A DNA stretch of 13,410 bases, from the NCBI GenBank assembly GCA_938042265.1, contig CALIRN010000335.1, forward strand, positions 1 through 13,410, read 5' to 3'. The stretch is from an uncultured Eubacteriaceae bacterium (GTDB lineage Bacteria; Bacillota; Clostridia; Lachnospirales; CAG-274). How positions within the stretch are numbered: the stretch's first letter is position 1; each line of letters starts with the position of its first letter. Shown in pieces: positions 11,282-13,410 of the stretch. A program made the position numbers and the translations under genes. The notes beneath the pieces were generated by a model. That model did no database searches. It worked only from the letters and a program-made list of their open reading frames with translations, and was not told the origin of the DNA.

Positions 11282-11308
11282 AGCCTTTCCCACGAGGGAA
11301 AGGCTTTT
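11282..11308 (+). terminator. Strong hairpin after trmB, T-run on the plus strand
   Basis: AGCCTTTCCC (11282-11291) pairs perfectly with GGGAAAGGCT (11296-11305) around an ACGA loop, followed by TTTAT on the plus strand. It lies just after the trmB stop. On the trmB (minus) strand the downstream sequence TCAAAG is not T-rich, so it is a better terminator for plus-strand than for trmB transcription. It may still form the trmB mRNA 3' end. Confidence 0.55.
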
Positions 11309-11312
11309 ATCC

Positions 11313-11987
11313 TCAGCAGTTTTCATCGTTTTCCTTCGGCAGTCTGTTATAATAAGCCTCAAGCCTATAAATAGGCATACCCTTACCCGAAAACTTTTCT
11401 TCATACTCGGTCATTACATTACCCTGAAAATCGGAGCTATGCAAATCAAGTGAAATATTGTGCAGTCTCCAACCCTTATCGGCAATTTCATTTAAGCTGA
11501 ACTCAAATAAAATTTGGTTGTCGGTTTTCATAAATATTTCGCCGCCTTTTTGGGCAAAAAGTCTTTCATACAGATTAAGGAAGTTTTTATGTGTTAAACG
11601 GCGCTTTGCCCACTTCTTTTTTCTGTGCCATGGGTCACAGAAGTTTATATACAGCCTGTCGATTTCATCAGGTGCAAAAACCTTCTCAAGCCCTGCGGCA
11701 TCGGCGCAGATAAAGGCTATATTCTCTCCAACCTCTGCAAAGCGGCTCTTTTTAAGGGCAGTTACAATTATCTGCTCCTCTCTTTCCACACCGATATAGT
11801 TAATATTAGGGTGCAACTTGCTCATTGCAGATAAAAACTGCCCTTTGCCGCAGCCTATTTCAACGTGGACAGGGTTATCATTTCCAAAAAACTCGCTCCA
11901 TTTGCCCTTGTTTTCGGCAGGGCTTGCAATAATAGCCTTGTTGGAGTCAAGCTCCTCCTGCGCCCAGGGCTTTTTTCTTATACGCAT
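11313..11987 (-). CDS. trmB: tRNA (guanine-N7)-methyltransferase
   Basis: 224 aa, normal length. Methylates G46 in the variable loop of tRNAs using S-adenosylmethionine. The SAM-binding motif is VEIGCGKGQF (42-51). YINFCDPWHRKKKWAKRRLTH (113-133) is the family's catalytic DPW block, with Cys where Ser is common. KTDN (154-157) and TEYEEKF (193-199), followed by GKGMPIYRLE, complete the signature. The start lies 16 bp after the stop of the preceding gene, with AGGAAAGGAA as ribosome binding site, so it is co-transcribed with that gene and probably rsmA, another RNA methyltransferase. Confidence 0.97.
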   Translation of the reverse strand: MRIRKKPWAQEELDSNKAIIASPAENKGKWSEFFGNDNPVHVEIGCGKGQFLSAMSKLHPNINYIGVEREEQIIVTALKKSRFAEVGENIAFICADAAGLEKVFAPDEIDRLYINFCDPWHRKKKWAKRRLTHKNFLNLYERLFAQKGGEIFMKTDNQILFEFSLNEIADKGWRLHNISLDLHSSDFQGNVMTEYEEKFSGKGMPIYRLEAYYNRLPKENDENC

Positions 11988-12003
11988 TGTAAAAATTCCT
12001 TTC

Positions 12004-12837
12004 CTATAGGGTCATAAGTAAATAACATTTTGCTCCCCTTTCGAGAGGTGCATTTTCCTGAGGCTTAATATCCGTAAAGCCCTGTATTCCCGCCTCCAGA
12101 CGGTAGGAGGGGTCATATTCCCAGGGGATACCCAGGGTAAGGGCGCCGTTTTGCCTGCCAAGCAAAAGATAGTGATAATGACGGCAGGAGTACAGCACCA
12201 GAGGATTATTCATATATTTCCAGAGGGAATTGATCTGTGCCAGCTCCTTAAGGTTAATTTTAATCCATTCTCCCTGACAGCCGTAAAAGGGGCTTACTCT
12301 TTCATGAGTATCAAACAGTGCTGATGAATTATCAAAATCTGGCATTTGTGCATATTGCTTAAGCTCTTGCAAATCATCGCTTAAATGACACACAATGGAC
12401 TTAAATACCTGTTTAGTGTCCGCAGCAGGAGGGGCTTCCTCTGTTTTTTGCTCTGTCTCTTTGATGGAAGACATACCGGCAGGTTCCGAGGTTGTATCGG
12501 TGCTTTCCTTCATCATAAAGCATTTACGCCAGTTGTATTCACCGTTTATATAGCCTATTGCTATGGGCTCCAAATCCTCGGATATTACGGCTACGGCACG
12601 TATTTTATCGGGCTGCTCCGCATCAAGCTGACACCTAAGGGAGCAGCGCCCCGATTTATCAATGTTTAACGGCTGAGGCAGCAGCATATAGCTGTCCTCC
12701 CACAGCAGATAGGGTTTGTATAGCTTGTCTGTGCCTATCCCCTTTAATTGCAGAGTGATACGGCAAAGGCTGTCGCTGTATTCAAGTATTGCCTTGCCCA
12801 TACCCATTGGTACGGGTATTCTGTTATATGTAGTCAT
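12004..12837 (-). CDS. Conserved-looking protein of unknown function
   Basis: 277 aa, not recognised. ATG at 12837 with AAGGAG upstream, and good spacing from rsmA (51 bp) and to trmB (16 bp), so it is part of that operon. Two folded parts are separated by a low-complexity linker rich in Ser, Thr, Glu, Ala and Pro (about residues 110-143). The N-terminal part (1-108) looks beta-rich (AILEYSDSLCRITLQLKGIG, YLLWEDSYMLLP). The C-terminal part (about 145-277) has PFYGCQGEWIKI (183-194), SCRHYHYLLLGR (217-228) and LGIPWEYDPSYRLEAGIQGF (235-254), with several aromatic and His residues. There is no signal peptide, transmembrane segment or known catalytic motif. Its place between two RNA-modification genes does not by itself show a related job. 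Confidence 0.8.
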   Translation of the reverse strand: MTTYNRIPVPMGMGKAILEYSDSLCRITLQLKGIGTDKLYKPYLLWEDSYMLLPQPLNIDKSGRCSLRCQLDAEQPDKIRAVAVISEDLEPIAIGYINGEYNWRKCFMMKESTDTTSEPAGMSSIKETEQKTEEAPPAADTKQVFKSIVCHLSDDLQELKQYAQMPDFDNSSALFDTHERVSPFYGCQGEWIKINLKELAQINSLWKYMNNPLVLYSCRHYHYLLLGRQNGALTLGIPWEYDPSYRLEAGIQGFTDIKPQENAPLERGAKCYLLMTL

Positions 12838-12888
12838 GGTTTGCTCCTTAGCCTTTTACAGTTATTTTATGCAGAAGCAAACCTTTTA

Positions 12889-13410
12889 TTACAGATTATT
12901 AAGGCTGTCTGATAGTCTTGCAAAATCCTCCAATGTAAGCTTTTCCCCCCTGATACGCTCATCAAAGCCGTTTCGGGTGAGAAAGGCGGTAATTTCCTCC
13001 TTGCTCATACCCCATTCGCCACTGTTGAATATGCAGTTTAACAGCGTCTTGCGCCTTTGAGAAAAGGCGGTCTTTATCAGCTTAAACATAAGCTCTTCAT
13101 TTTCCGTCTTAACGGGGGGATTGATATGGGGCGTCAGTCTGATAACGGCTGAATCCACCTTTGGCCTTGGCATAAAGCAGTTCTGCGGTACATTTGCTAC
13201 AAGGTACGGCTCACAGAAGTACTGTACCGCCAGGGAAAGTGAGCCGTAATCCTTGGTGGAGGGAGCAGCCTGCATACGCAGGGCCACCTCCTTTTGTATC
13301 ATAACGGTTATGCTTTCCACAGGGAGGTGCTGCTCAAGTATACCCATAATTATGGGGGTAGTGATGTAATAGGGCAGGTTTGCAACAAGCTTTAGGGGCC
13401 TGCCGCCGTT
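12889..13410 (-). CDS. rsmA: 16S rRNA (adenine-1518/1519-N6)-dimethyltransferase, C-terminal part
   Basis: Partial: 173 codons are present, and the frame stays open to the window edge at 13410, so the N-terminus with the main SAM motif lies outside. RsmA (KsgA) dimethylates two adjacent adenines near the 3' end of 16S rRNA in late small-subunit assembly. The catalytic motif NLPYYITTPI is visible near the edge (about 13375-13346). It is followed by VMIQKEVALRM, the PRPKVDSAVIRL motif and FSQRRKTLLNCI, all typical of the family. An internal ATG at 13347 is not the start. The stop is followed after 51 bp by the 277-aa gene. Confidence 0.95.
   Translation of the reverse strand, partial: NGGRPLKLVANLPYYITTPIIMGILEQHLPVESITVMIQKEVALRMQAAPSTKDYGSLSLAVQYFCEPYLVANVPQNCFMPRPKVDSAVIRLTPHINPPVKTENEELMFKLIKTAFSQRRKTLLNCIFNSGEWGMSKEEITAFLTRNGFDERIRGEKLTLEDFARLSDSLNNL

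Noticed and set aside
1..13410. CRISPR array, tRNA or rRNA genes
   Set aside because: No regularly spaced repeats with unique spacers, no cloverleaf with a TTCRA arm, and no conserved rRNA segments were seen on either strand.

Overview
The window looks like chromosome from a low- to mid-GC anaerobic Firmicute of class Clostridia, probably Ruminococcaceae/Oscillospiraceae-like. This is inferred from the glnA plus ANTAR-regulator pairing, the very long fused acyl-CoA dehydratase activase-type iron-sulfur protein, strong AGGAGG ribosome binding sites and sigma-A promoters with 17-bp spacers. No transposase, phage gene, tRNA, rRNA or CRISPR array was seen.

Left part (1-2700, + strand): type I glutamine synthetase (glnA) behind a consensus promoter, an intrinsic terminator-like hairpin starting about 10 nt after the predicted start, and a second folded leader segment. 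Next comes a small regulator with a degenerate receiver and a C-terminal ANTAR RNA-binding domain. Together they suggest control of glnA by antitermination. The regulator is followed by a structured repeat (element A) and a good terminator.

Middle (2700-8710): a monocistronic 1423-aa protein with two fused HgdC-type ATPase domains and a cysteine-rich C-terminal half (2-hydroxyacyl-CoA dehydratase activase-related). A bidirectional terminator separates it from a convergent 89-aa small protein that resembles Nif11 leader-type proteins and has a Gly-Gly motif. Diverging from that is the classic rpsF-ssb-rpsR operon with its own promoter and terminator.

Right part (8710-13410, - strand): in transcription order a partial rsmA (cut by the window edge), an unrecognised 277-aa protein, trmB, a folded intergenic segment, then the tryptophan genes trpE and trpG. 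trpE has its own promoter, with an inverted repeat over the -10 box, and a 181-nt leader encoding a 19-aa peptide with one Trp codon inside a nested hairpin. The same leader also carries a run of GAG/UAG triplets. trpG is followed by element B, which shares sequence blocks with element A in inverted orientation.

Most unusual are the regulatory RNAs: the glnA attenuator and leader fold, the trpE leader, and the two related structured elements A and B placed directly after stop codons.
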